Below are positions 42,955-51,479 of a stretch of 51,608 bases of DNA, one piece after another. The translations under genes and the position numbers were made by a program. Every line of letters begins with the position of its first letter. The stretch's first letter is position 1. The DNA is from Halorubrum lipolyticum DSM 21995 (lineage in GTDB: Archaea; Halobacteriota; Halobacteria; Halobacteriales; Haloferacaceae): the NCBI RefSeq assembly GCF_000337375.1, contig NZ_AOJG01000028.1:152628-204235 (forward strand), read 5' to 3'. Below the pieces are notes generated by a model. The model was not told the DNA's origin. It made no database searches and worked only from the letters and a program-made list of their open reading frames with translations.

Positions 42955-44256
42955 TCATCTGTCGTTCACCCGCCGATCCGTCTTCGAGAACGCTTCGGTC
43001 GCCATGTCCGCGCGTTCGGCCGCCTCGATGTGCTGGTACGCCGCTCGGACCTGTTCCTCGCTGTTATCGAGGTACCGAGCGGCCGCGGCGTAGCCGAACT
43101 GGCGGACGAGCACCTCCCCGACACCTCGGCGACCCCCGTGCAGTTCGAGGTAGTCGCCGTCGAGCGAGAGGTCCAGCTCGTCACGGCGCTCGGCGAGGGC
43201 GTCGTGCGTCCAGAGGCGTTTCATGATCGACCGGGCGCCGCCAGTGGTGAGCGGCTTCGGGGCGTCGAGGTCGTGCTCGGCGGCGACGATCAAGTCGGGG
43301 ACTCCGTCGCGGACGGTCTCGATCGCGTCCTCGTCGAGCCCGGCGTCGGCGAGTCCATCGGTAACGTGAGCCGCGAGCGACGGCCGGTGCAGCGTCGTGA
43401 ACACCGGCCACGACTCCGGAACGTCCAGTATCTCGGCGTAGCGCTCCAACGGCGTACTGACGGGATCCGGGAGCGAGGCCTCCTTCCACTCGCGACTCTT
43501 CCGGAACACCGTGACGCTGCTGTCCGCGAGGGACACGTCCCGCCAGCGGATCCCGTTTCGACCCTCGCGGTCCTCCTTCGGAGCCGAGAGGAACTCCGAA
43601 CCGCGTAGTCCGGTGTAGGCGATGACGTACACGAGCGCCTGCTCGCGACACCGCTGGTACGCTTCGAAGCGCGCCTGTTGTTTGGTCCGCCACAGCTCGC
43701 TCTCCGGATCGCCCCGGTCGGCGTGCGGAACCTCGATCGCGCCGAGCGCGTCGAACGCTTCGGAGACGCGACGATCGACGAACTGCGTGATCAGGTCGCG
43801 GTGAATCGGCCCCCACGCCTGCTGGTCGCCTGGACGGCGGCCGTCGTTCTCCGGCAGCGGATCTTCGGCGTCCGACTCGCGGGCGTAGTGCCGCGAGATG
43901 TATCCCTGCGCGTGGGCCCACCCGCACCACGACGCGACGTGTGCGTAGTAGGTGAGCACCGTCCCGGCGGCGTGTCCATCTGCCGAGAGATACCGCGCGT
44001 AGTCCGAGAAGACCGTCGTGTCGAGGTCTGCGAACCGCACCGTGTCGCCGTCGACGACGCCCGCCCACGACTCCGGCGGCGACGCGTTCGCCGGATCGCT
44101 CTTCCCGCCGAGACACCACTCCCTGAATCGGGTGAGCTCGCGCTCGGCGTCGACGCGGTATGCGCCCTGCCTGCCGAGGTCGCCTTTCCCCTTGTCGGCG
44201 TAGTATTTCGAGAACGTGTCGCCGATCGGCGTCTCGACGGAGCGGCGACCCGTCAT
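42955..44256 (-). CDS. Tyrosine recombinase/integrase
   Basis: The ATG at 44256 has a GGAG 5 nt upstream and gives 433 residues; a GTG two codons earlier is the alternative. An N-terminal core-binding domain (FSDYARYLSADGHAAGTVLTYYAHVASWCGWAHAQGYI) precedes the catalytic domain: R218 in AYTGLRGSEFL, H373-G-G-R376 in LHGGRRGVGEVL, and Y407 in VRAAYQHI as the nucleophile. It may resolve or integrate the element marked by ParA. No tRNA end or obvious att duplication flanks it. It lies just beyond the repeat array and is transcribed toward parA on the same strand. Confidence 0.9.
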   Translation of the reverse strand: MTGRRSVETPIGDTFSKYYADKGKGDLGRQGAYRVDAERELTRFREWCLGGKSDPANASPPESWAGVVDGDTVRFADLDTTVFSDYARYLSADGHAAGTVLTYYAHVASWCGWAHAQGYISRHYARESDAEDPLPENDGRRPGDQQAWGPIHRDLITQFVDRRVSEAFDALGAIEVPHADRGDPESELWRTKQQARFEAYQRCREQALVYVIAYTGLRGSEFLSAPKEDREGRNGIRWRDVSLADSSVTVFRKSREWKEASLPDPVSTPLERYAEILDVPESWPVFTTLHRPSLAAHVTDGLADAGLDEDAIETVRDGVPDLIVAAEHDLDAPKPLTTGGARSIMKRLWTHDALAERRDELDLSLDGDYLELHGGRRGVGEVLVRQFGYAAAARYLDNSEEQVRAAYQHIEAAERADMATEAFSKTDRRVNDR

Positions 44257-45058
44257 CGCCACTCCGGACCGGGGAGGTCGTGACGTCGCAATACCGCGAC
44301 AGCAGTGGCGATCCGGCGGGAGCGCCAGTGTGTGGAAGCGTCGGCCATAGTTCTGAATCTGTCTCGTTTGGGGCCACGGGTGGGGGTCACTAAGAACTTA
44401 CTCTGTCTTACTCAGCTAAGACAACGTAAATCATATTCCCGTCTGTTCGCGATCCCACGCGCTAACTGCCTGATTTCGGCCGCAAGAGCGAGTTTACTCG
44501 GGATAGGCAATGTATAAACTTCATATCGATATACGAAACTATCGCGCCCGGCGCGTGCTGTACGAACCTATGTATGAGACATCCAACGCAGACGGTGGGT
44601 CGCGTCCCGCTTGTGCAATTCGAAAGAGTCGGGAGACGGACCCGTCTTCCTTCTGTTCTGGAGGGCTTCCTGGGCCGTTACACGTGTATGCTTGTAATTA
44701 CAACAGGACGGAATGGCGGACACCACACCTGAGCCCGGAGTTTCCGCATAGACTGACAGGGATGACGGACTGAGATCGAGTTCGTGACGCCGCGATTCTC
44801 ACGCTCTCGATGGCGTCCGTGGAAACAATTATCAGTAAAATAGGACGATCACCGATCAGGCGAATAGAAAAAAAGACAGGTAATTGTGGTATATATTCTA
44901 TCATAACTAATATCGGAAGCAGCGGTGCTGAACAGTCATAACGCTCTCTTGTAAACGATACTGTGAGAAAGTATGTACGAGCATAATATAAAAGATATGA
45001 CTTATTTAAAATATTATAATGCCCATAGATTTTTCTCCAGCGGCTCTCACAGTGGTGT
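44257..45058. other. Long AT-rich gene-free stretch upstream of integrase and TrmB genes
   Basis: About 800 nt between divergent genes. The open frame at 44510-44773 has no domain or start signal. The part from 44820 to 45050 is strongly AT-rich with several TATA-like runs (ATATTCTATC, AATATAAAAG, TTATTTAAAATATTATAAT), more than one promoter needs. It includes the dyad at 44404-44423. It could hold an origin, an attachment site or an RNA; no proof is visible. Confidence 0.5.
44404..44423. promoter_or_regulatory. Dyad TGTCTTA-N6-TAAGACA upstream of the integrase gene
   Basis: Perfect 7-bp inverted repeat. Each arm is the same word as the TGTCTTA units in the array upstream of parA, suggesting one DNA-binding protein sees both places. 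Confidence 0.6.
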
Positions 45059-46174
45059 ATGGACGTAGATGCACTCCGTCGGGCTCTCGAGAACACGGAC
45101 CTCAAGAAGTACGAGGCGGCTGCGTATCTGACGCTGATCGAGCACGGTGAGTTGGCCGCGGTCGACGTTTCGAGTAAGTCGGAGATCCCGACGTCACAGG
45201 TGTACGATACGCTCCGTTCGCTGGAAGATCGCGGGCTCGTCGAAACGATAGACGGGGAGCGGCTCCGCGCGAAGCCGAGGGATCCGGACGCCATGCTGGA
45301 GGAGCTCCGATCGAGGGGATCGCTTCTGACGAACGCGGCAGACGCGCTCGAGGACCGATGGGAGGAACCGGAGTACGACGAACACCGGGTCGGCGTCGTG
45401 AAACGTCCCGAGACGGTGTACGAACACACCCGTGACCAGCTCAACAAGGCCAATCTCACGGCCGAGTTCACGATGTCGTTCGACCAGTTAGAGCTGCTGC
45501 TTCCGGAGCTCGAAGACGCCGCAGACCGCGGCGTCTTCGTCCGAATACACCTCTACGCCGAACCGGGTCTCCGTGAGAAGGCCGCCGCGGTGGGACTCGA
45601 AGACACCGACCTCCATATTCGGGTCGGAACGATCCCGGGGCCGTTTCTCTCGATCATCGACCGTCACTGGCTGTTCTTCACGCCGAACACGCGGGCGGAC
45701 GAGGATTACGGCGTCCTCATCAACGACTACATTCTCTCTTTTATCACCCACTGGTACTTCGTCAGCTGTCAGTGGCACATGTGGGAGCCGCTGTTCGACG
45801 CCGATGCGTCGTGGACCCAGTACGATTCGCTCGAGGAGTTCATGCGGGACACCGTCCCGCTGTTCGACGACGGCGCGGAAATCGAAGTCGAGATCCACGG
45901 GAACTACATCCGGAGCCGGGAGGACTGCGTCGTCAGCGGGCGTCTCACGGGCGCGTTCTACCCGTCCAGGTTCGGGGGCGGTCGCAACCAACTGGCACTG
46001 GAGGACCTCTCGAGTTACGCTACGGTGTATCTCGACACCGGCGACGAGACCCTCTCCGTCGGCTCGTGGGGCGCGGTCTACGAGGACGTCGAAGCCCACC
46101 GCATCAAGATCAAATCCATCGAGTTTCCGCTCGACGCCGCCGCGACCGAGACCGACGCGACGGGTCGGCCCTAG
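45059..46174 (+). CDS. TrmB-family sugar-responsive regulator
   Basis: 371 residues. Residues about 5-75 are a winged helix (NTDLKKYEAAAYLTLIEHGELAAVDVSSKSEIPTSQVYDTLRSLEDRGLVETID), followed by a helical linker and a C-terminal TrmB sensor domain (YEHTRDQLNKANLTAEFTMSFDQLELLLPEL ... GPFLSIIDRHWLFFTPNTRADEDYGVLINDYILSFITHWYFVSCQWHMWEPLF). TrmB proteins bind sugars and switch transport and catabolic genes on or off. It overlaps the converging GH3 gene by 4 nt and stands near the second ABC importer, so these are its likely targets. The upstream region is long and AT-rich. Confidence 0.88.
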   Translation: MDVDALRRALENTDLKKYEAAAYLTLIEHGELAAVDVSSKSEIPTSQVYDTLRSLEDRGLVETIDGERLRAKPRDPDAMLEELRSRGSLLTNAADALEDRWEEPEYDEHRVGVVKRPETVYEHTRDQLNKANLTAEFTMSFDQLELLLPELEDAADRGVFVRIHLYAEPGLREKAAAVGLEDTDLHIRVGTIPGPFLSIIDRHWLFFTPNTRADEDYGVLINDYILSFITHWYFVSCQWHMWEPLFDADASWTQYDSLEEFMRDTVPLFDDGAEIEVEIHGNYIRSREDCVVSGRLTGAFYPSRFGGGRNQLALEDLSSYATVYLDTGDETLSVGSWGAVYEDVEAHRIKIKSIEFPLDAAATETDATGRP

Positions 46175-48399
46175 TCGTCGGCCCGCGTGACGGTTACCGC
46201 CGCCTCTCGATCGGCCAGCTCGACGGTGTAGGTGCCCGGCTCCACGCTCCGGGTACCGTCCCGGTTCGCGAGGCCGAGCGACGCCGCGGAGAGAGTGATC
46301 TCGACGGTGTCCGACTCGCCGGCCGCGAGCGACACGCGGTCGGAGCCGCGGAGCTCTCGAACCGGCCGTACCCGCGAACTCACGTTCGGCCGGACGTATA
46401 CGTCCACGACTGCGGTCCCGACGCGGTCGCTCGTGTTCGTCACCGGGAGCGTCACCGTCGTCGACTCGTCGGGCCCGATCGTCGACTCGCTCAGGTCGAT
46501 ATCGCCGTATTCGAAGGTCGCGTAGCTCTCCCCGTGACCGAACGGGAACAGCGGGTCGTACGAATCGAGGTGTTCGTCTGGACCGATCGGCGTCGGATGG
46601 GGGTGGTAATTGAACCGGGTCGGGAGGTGTCCGGCGGACCGCGGCATCGAGATCGGAAGCCGGCCGCTCGGATCGTTCTCGCCGTAGAGCGTCTCCGCGA
46701 CCGCCCGTCCGCCCATCGTTCCCGGGTAGTACGCCATGAGAAGGCCCGCGGCGCGGTCCGCCAGCCCGGTGACGGCGAGCGGGCGGCCCGTGACGAGCAC
46801 CCCCACGACGGGGGTCCCGGTCTCGGCGATGGCTTCGACGAGGTCGCGCTGAGCCTCGGGGAGTTCGAGCTCCGTCCGGTTAGGGAACTCGTCGGTACCG
46901 GTCCCGCTGACCTCGTTCGGTCCGAACTCGTGGAGGTACCAGTTCTCTCCGAGCGCGACGACGGCGACGTCGGCGTCCTCCGCGGCGGCCGCCGCGGCGT
47001 CGATGTCCTCCGGGCGGGCGGTCTTCGCCCCGCGCTCGTAGGTGACCGTTCCCGTCGACATCGACTCGATGGCGTCCCGAATCGTGACGATATCGGTTCC
47101 CTCCGGGTCGGGCACGCTCCAGCCGCCCAGTTGGCTGATCGGGTCGTCGGCGTTCGGGCCCGTCACGAGCACGTCGTCGTCCGCGTCGAGCGGGAGGCGG
47201 CCGTCGTTCGAGAGGAGCGTCATCGACTGACGGGCCGCGTCGAGCGACCGGCGTCTGTGCTCGTCCGTGCCGACCGTCGCGTCGGCGGTCTCCGGATCGA
47301 CGAACGGGTCCTCGAACAGGCCGAGCTTGAACTTCTGGGTCAGGACGCGCCGAACGCTCTCGTCGACGAGCGACTCGGGCAGGTCGCCGGCCTCGACGAG
47401 CGACCGATACCGCTCGGCGTGGTCGACGGCGTCGACGGAGGCGAGATCGAGCCCGGCCTCGCGCGTCCGCCGTACCGACCCGCGGTGGTCGGCCGTCACG
47501 CGATGGTCGTCGTGTAACATTCGGACGCCGTTCCAGTCGGAGACGACCGTCCCGTCGAAGCCCAACTCGTCGCGGAGATACCCCGTGAGGAGCGACTTCG
47601 ATCCGTGGGCGGGTTCGCCGTTGGTCGCGTTGTACGCCGGCATCACCGATTCGACGCCTTCCCGTAACGCCTCCACGAACGGGGGAACGAACACGTTGCG
47701 GAGCGCGTACTCCGACACCTCGGCCGGCGAGGCGTCCTCCCCGCGGACGGGCTCGCCGTACGCGGGGAAGTGCTTCGCGGTGGCGATCACCGACGAGTCG
47801 TCGATGTCGTCGCCTTGGTACCCGCGGACCTTCGCCGCGGCGAGGGTCCCGCAGAGGGACGGGCTCTCGCCGAACGTCTCGAACGTCCGGCCCCACCTCG
47901 GATCGCGGGCGACGTCGCAGGTCGGCGAGTAGTTCTGGTGTGCGCCGGTGGCTCTGACTTCGTCGGCGGTGATCGCCGCCGTTGACTCCGCGAGCGATTC
48001 GTTCCGCGTCGCGGCCATGCCGAGCCCGTTCGGGAACGCGGTCCCCTCCGACACGTACGCGTGCCCGTGGACCGCGTCGACGTTGAACAGAAGCGGGATA
48101 CCGAGGCGCGTCTCCGACCGAGCGACTTCCTGGAGCCGGTTTACGGTTTCAACGACGTCGTCGAGGCGCGTGTCGTGTGCGCCGGCCCAGCCGAACGACG
48201 CCACGGCGCCGACGCCGTGGCCGACGATCTCCGCTTCGACGTCCTCGAGGTCCTTCGTCTCGTCGAGGTCTCCGGCCCAGGTACCGACGAGCTGTCCGAC
48301 TTTCTCGTCGAGCGTCATCCGGTCGAGGAGGTCCTCGACGCGCTGCGTTATCGGTAGGGACTCGTCGCGATACGCTAACGGCTCCGCTGTGCCTGCCAT
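46171..48399 (-). CDS. GH3 family beta-glycosidase
   Basis: The ATG at 48399 gives 742 residues and lies 26 nt after TTTATATT (48422-48429); the 795-residue frame is too long. Barrel features: MTLDEKVGQLVG, LGIPLLFNVDAVHGHAYVSEGTAFPNGLGMAAT, NYSPTCDVARDPRWGRTFETFGE, K209-H210 (AKHFPAYGEP) and the nucleophile D288 in VVSDWNGV. Then come the alpha/beta sandwich (MTLLSNDGRLPLD...VALGENWYLHEFGPNEVSG) and a C-terminal FnIII-like domain. No signal peptide. GH3 covers beta-glucosidases, xylosidases and others, so the sugar removed is uncertain. It converges on the TrmB gene and is divergent from the importer at 48612. Confidence 0.9.
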   Translation of the reverse strand: MAGTAEPLAYRDESLPITQRVEDLLDRMTLDEKVGQLVGTWAGDLDETKDLEDVEAEIVGHGVGAVASFGWAGAHDTRLDDVVETVNRLQEVARSETRLGIPLLFNVDAVHGHAYVSEGTAFPNGLGMAATRNESLAESTAAITADEVRATGAHQNYSPTCDVARDPRWGRTFETFGESPSLCGTLAAAKVRGYQGDDIDDSSVIATAKHFPAYGEPVRGEDASPAEVSEYALRNVFVPPFVEALREGVESVMPAYNATNGEPAHGSKSLLTGYLRDELGFDGTVVSDWNGVRMLHDDHRVTADHRGSVRRTREAGLDLASVDAVDHAERYRSLVEAGDLPESLVDESVRRVLTQKFKLGLFEDPFVDPETADATVGTDEHRRRSLDAARQSMTLLSNDGRLPLDADDDVLVTGPNADDPISQLGGWSVPDPEGTDIVTIRDAIESMSTGTVTYERGAKTARPEDIDAAAAAAEDADVAVVALGENWYLHEFGPNEVSGTGTDEFPNRTELELPEAQRDLVEAIAETGTPVVGVLVTGRPLAVTGLADRAAGLLMAYYPGTMGGRAVAETLYGENDPSGRLPISMPRSAGHLPTRFNYHPHPTPIGPDEHLDSYDPLFPFGHGESYATFEYGDIDLSESTIGPDESTTVTLPVTNTSDRVGTAVVDVYVRPNVSSRVRPVRELRGSDRVSLAAGESDTVEITLSAASLGLANRDGTRSVEPGTYTVELADREAAVTVTRADD

Positions 48400-48421
48400 G
48401 CAATAGCCGTCTCTGTAACCC

Positions 48422-48429
48422 AATATAAA
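48422..48429 (-). promoter_or_regulatory. TATA element of the GH3 gene
   Basis: TTTATATT on the minus strand, centred 26 nt before the ATG at 48399; it decides the start of the GH3 protein. Confidence 0.6.
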
Positions 48430-48577
48430 TCTTCGGTGGCCTCGATGAACTCGCCCCGAGATGCACGGACCCCACCGCTCCGAGCGCGCACTGCGTCGTC
48501 GTCCGACGCCGGATCCAGCACGACACGTCTGAGAATCTACTATTGATGGAATATACATAAACTATTGTATAGAATAA

Positions 48578-48585
48578 TTTATTAA
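48578..48585 (+). promoter_or_regulatory. TATA element of the second ABC importer operon
   Basis: TTTATTAA, centred about 30 nt before the ATG at 48612, in an AT-rich patch of the 212-nt divergent region with the GH3 gene. Confidence 0.5.
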
Positions 48586-48611
48586 CCGATACCCGAACGG
48601 TTCCAACGGAT

Positions 48612-50429
48612 ATGACACGAGATGGCAGCAGTGGTAACACCTACGTCGACCGTCGTCGATTACTCCAGGCGGCGGGAGCAGTGGGGGTCTCGGCGCTCGC
48701 CGGGTGCTCCGATAACAGCGCGTCCGACGACGGCTCCGGAAACGATGGCTCCGACGACGGGGGATCGGGAGACGACTCAGGGAGCGATGACGGGTCGTCC
48801 GGGCCCGAAGTCCGCGAGACCACGATGGTCTCTGCGACGAACAACGGCGTTCCGACGAACATGCACCTCAACCCCATCGCGACGCAGAACTACGACGACA
48901 TCGTCGGGGCACACGTGTTCGAGCGGTTCGTCGCGTACAACTTCGAGACGCAGGAGTTCGAGATGGCCGGACTCGAAGACTGGTCCGTCGACGGCGAGAC
49001 GTTCACCCTCACCATCAGGGAGGACCTCAACTGGGAGAACGGCGAACCGGTCACCGCCCGCGACCTCGTGACGCAGTTCCGACTCGAGAAGAAGACCTCG
49101 GGGGCGATATGGGACTTCGCGGAGAGCGTCGAAGAGGGAGACGACGAGAAAACGGTCGTGTTCCAACTCGCCGAGGAGACGAACCCACGGCTGTTGAGAT
49201 TCGCCATCGGCTCCCAGTCGGACCGGATATACGCGTACCACCCAGTCTACGAGGAGTTCCTCGACCAGGAGGCGTCCGCCGTCCAACAGTTCGAATGGGA
49301 GGACGACGTCGTCGCCAACGGGTCGTTTAGCCTCGAATCCAAGAGCGAGCAGGCGTGGACGCTCGCCCGGAACGAGGAGTACTACAACGCCGACAACGTG
49401 AATTTCACCGAGCTGCAGGTTCTGCAGCGAGCTGATAACACCGCCCTGCAACAGGGCATGCGCGGCGGCGAGCTCGACGCGATGTCCAGTATGTTCGCGC
49501 CGCCGAACATCGCGAACAGCATGCCCGATCAGGTCCAAGAGATCAACACGCCCGCGAAGTGGGGGTACGGGATCGTGTTCAACCACGAGCACGAGCACTT
49601 CGGGGACCAGAACGTGCGGCAGGCGATCGCCCACGTGTTGAACCGCGAGCTGATCGCCCAGAACGCCGGCCCGCGGACGAAGGCGGTTCCGGAGGTGGCG
49701 ACGGCGATCGCCGTCGACGACCAGGAGCGCTGGCTGGGTGATCAGATCGACCAGTACGAGACCTACGGTCCCGGAACGGCGCAGACGGACACCGCGGCCG
49801 AACTGCTTCGCGACGCCGGATACAGCAAGAGCGACGGCGTCTGGGAGGACGGAGAGGGCGACTCGATCAGCGCGCAGTTCGCGACCCCGAGCGGCTGGAC
49901 CGACTGGACCACCGCCACGGACACGGTCGCCGATCAGCTCAACTCGTTCGGGATCGAGGTCGAGATCGACTCGAAACCGATCGGCGACTTCTACGGCGAT
50001 TACATCGAGGGCAACTTCGGGATGGGCGCGTTCTACTGGCTGCCGGGCGGCGCGCGCTCGTCGTTCCCGTTCTACCCGCTCCGGTGGGAGATGCTCTGTC
50101 CCGACATCGACGGCGGCCACGGGTTCCCCACGGGCGAGAAGACGCTGCCGGCCATCGACGGCTCGGGTGAGATGACGATCAGCCCGCTCGAAGAGATCAA
50201 GGAGATCACCTCGATGACGAGCGACGAGGAGGCCACCGAGGTCATCCGACGGGTCGCCTGGCACCACAACCAGACGCTCCCGTTCATCCCGGTGACCGAA
50301 AAGCAGGAACAGACGTGGATCAGCGGCCAGAAGTTCAACACGCCCGAGTCTGACGCTCAGGTCCTCGGCGTGAAATGGGCGAGCCAGTGGCTCCCGCGCG
50401 TCGGTGAGTTCACGGCGGCCGGGAACTAA
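48612..50429 (+). CDS. Tat lipoprotein solute-binding protein of a second ABC importer
   Basis: 605 residues. The leader has DRRRLLQAAGAVGVSALAGC: a twin-arginine motif, hydrophobic stretch and lipobox. A 45-residue Ser/Asp/Gly linker then tethers the protein off the membrane. The body is a family 5 binding protein (DDIVGAHVFERFVAYN, WENGEPVTARDLVTQFRLEK, NGSFSLESKSEQAWTLARNEEYYNAD, QNVRQAIAHVLNRELIA). It differs clearly from the binding protein at 21100, so the two importers probably take different oligosaccharides. The permease gene follows 48 nt downstream. Confidence 0.9.
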   Translation: MTRDGSSGNTYVDRRRLLQAAGAVGVSALAGCSDNSASDDGSGNDGSDDGGSGDDSGSDDGSSGPEVRETTMVSATNNGVPTNMHLNPIATQNYDDIVGAHVFERFVAYNFETQEFEMAGLEDWSVDGETFTLTIREDLNWENGEPVTARDLVTQFRLEKKTSGAIWDFAESVEEGDDEKTVVFQLAEETNPRLLRFAIGSQSDRIYAYHPVYEEFLDQEASAVQQFEWEDDVVANGSFSLESKSEQAWTLARNEEYYNADNVNFTELQVLQRADNTALQQGMRGGELDAMSSMFAPPNIANSMPDQVQEINTPAKWGYGIVFNHEHEHFGDQNVRQAIAHVLNRELIAQNAGPRTKAVPEVATAIAVDDQERWLGDQIDQYETYGPGTAQTDTAAELLRDAGYSKSDGVWEDGEGDSISAQFATPSGWTDWTTATDTVADQLNSFGIEVEIDSKPIGDFYGDYIEGNFGMGAFYWLPGGARSSFPFYPLRWEMLCPDIDGGHGFPTGEKTLPAIDGSGEMTISPLEEIKEITSMTSDEEATEVIRRVAWHHNQTLPFIPVTEKQEQTWISGQKFNTPESDAQVLGVKWASQWLPRVGEFTAAGN

Positions 50430-50477
50430 CCGATGACCGACGCAGTTACGTACACGAGCTAACCATACGCACCACAG

Positions 50478-51479
50478 ATGGGACATTACTATTTACGGCG
50501 GACCGCTCGGGCGTTCGTTACCGTCTTCCTCGTCACCAGCCTGTCGTTCGGGCTGATCCGACTGCTCCCCGGCGGCCCGTTCACGCTGCTTCGCGCGAAC
50601 CTCCTCAGACAGGGGGTCCCCGCGTCGGAGGTCAACTCGCGGATCGCGAGTTTGCAGAACATCCAGCCGGACGCGCCGCTCTGGCGACAGTATCTCGACT
50701 ACATGGGTGCGGCCGCGCAGGGCGACTTTGGCACGTCGATCTCGCTCGACGAGCCGGTCGCACAGATCATCGCAGAGGCGGTGCCATGGACGGTGTTCAT
50801 CGTGCTCGTCTCGACGGTCCTGATCTTCGTATTCGGTATCCTGCTCGGGGCGATCCAAGCGTACTGGGAGGGGTCCCGGTTCGACCAACTCGTCTCGGGC
50901 GCGTCGATCACGTTGATGTCCGTGCCGTTCTACGTCGTCGCCGTGCTCGCGCTGTTCGTCTTCGCGTACCAGTTCGGATGGTTCCCGACCGCGGGGACCG
51001 TCGGGCCGACCGTCGAACCGGGACTGACGGCGGAGTTCGTGATCAGCGCGCTCAACCACGCGGCGCTGCCGATCTTCTCGTACACGATCACGGGGATCGG
51101 CGGACAGGCGCTCGCGATGCGAGGGAACAGCATCCAGGTCCTCGGGAACGACTACGTCGAAGTCGCTCGCCTTCGGGGCCTCTCAGACCGGCGAATCGCG
51201 ACGCGGTACGTCGCGAGAAACGCCATCTTGCCTCTGTACACCGGATTTCTCCTCCTATTGGGCTTCCGGCTCGGCGGCACGGTGATCCTCGAGCAGATCT
51301 TCTCGTATCCGGGTCTCGGCTACTACATGTGGTCGGCGCTGGAGTCGAACGACTATCCGCTGATGATGGGGACGTTCCTCGTCATCACCGTCGCGTTGGT
51401 GGTCGGCGTCTACATCGCGGACCTCACCTACGGGATAATCGATCCGCGTATCAGCAGGGGTGAGACCGATGCCTACTGA
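50478..51479 (+). CDS. ABC importer permease, DppB type (second importer)
   Basis: 333 residues. The first span (TARAFVTVFLVTSLSFGLIRLLPGGPF) carries the conserved RxLPGGP turn. An outer loop, later spans (VFIVLVSTVLIFVFGILLGAIQAYWEGS, VPFYVVAVLALFVFAYQFGWFP) and the coupling motif DYVEVARLRGLSDRRIATRYVARNAILP follow. It is the same type as the gene at 20034 and the two align over most of their length by eye. It overlaps the next permease gene by 11 nt. Confidence 0.92.
   Translation: MGHYYLRRTARAFVTVFLVTSLSFGLIRLLPGGPFTLLRANLLRQGVPASEVNSRIASLQNIQPDAPLWRQYLDYMGAAAQGDFGTSISLDEPVAQIIAEAVPWTVFIVLVSTVLIFVFGILLGAIQAYWEGSRFDQLVSGASITLMSVPFYVVAVLALFVFAYQFGWFPTAGTVGPTVEPGLTAEFVISALNHAALPIFSYTITGIGGQALAMRGNSIQVLGNDYVEVARLRGLSDRRIATRYVARNAILPLYTGFLLLLGFRLGGTVILEQIFSYPGLGYYMWSALESNDYPLMMGTFLVITVALVVGVYIADLTYGIIDPRISRGETDAY

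Noticed and set aside
44510-44773. 87-codon open frame as a gene
   Set aside because: No hydrophobic, structural or domain pattern, and no start signal at the expected distance.
42955-45058. tRNA gene or att site next to the integrase
   Set aside because: I could not find a tRNA-like cloverleaf or a long direct repeat flanking the module by eye; a tRNA search on the full replicon would be needed.
45772-47517. 581-codon plus-strand open frame overlapping TrmB and GH3
   Set aside because: It spans two well-supported genes in other frames and shows no domain.
48777-50486. 569-codon minus-strand open frame
   Set aside because: Antisense of the solute-binding protein gene.
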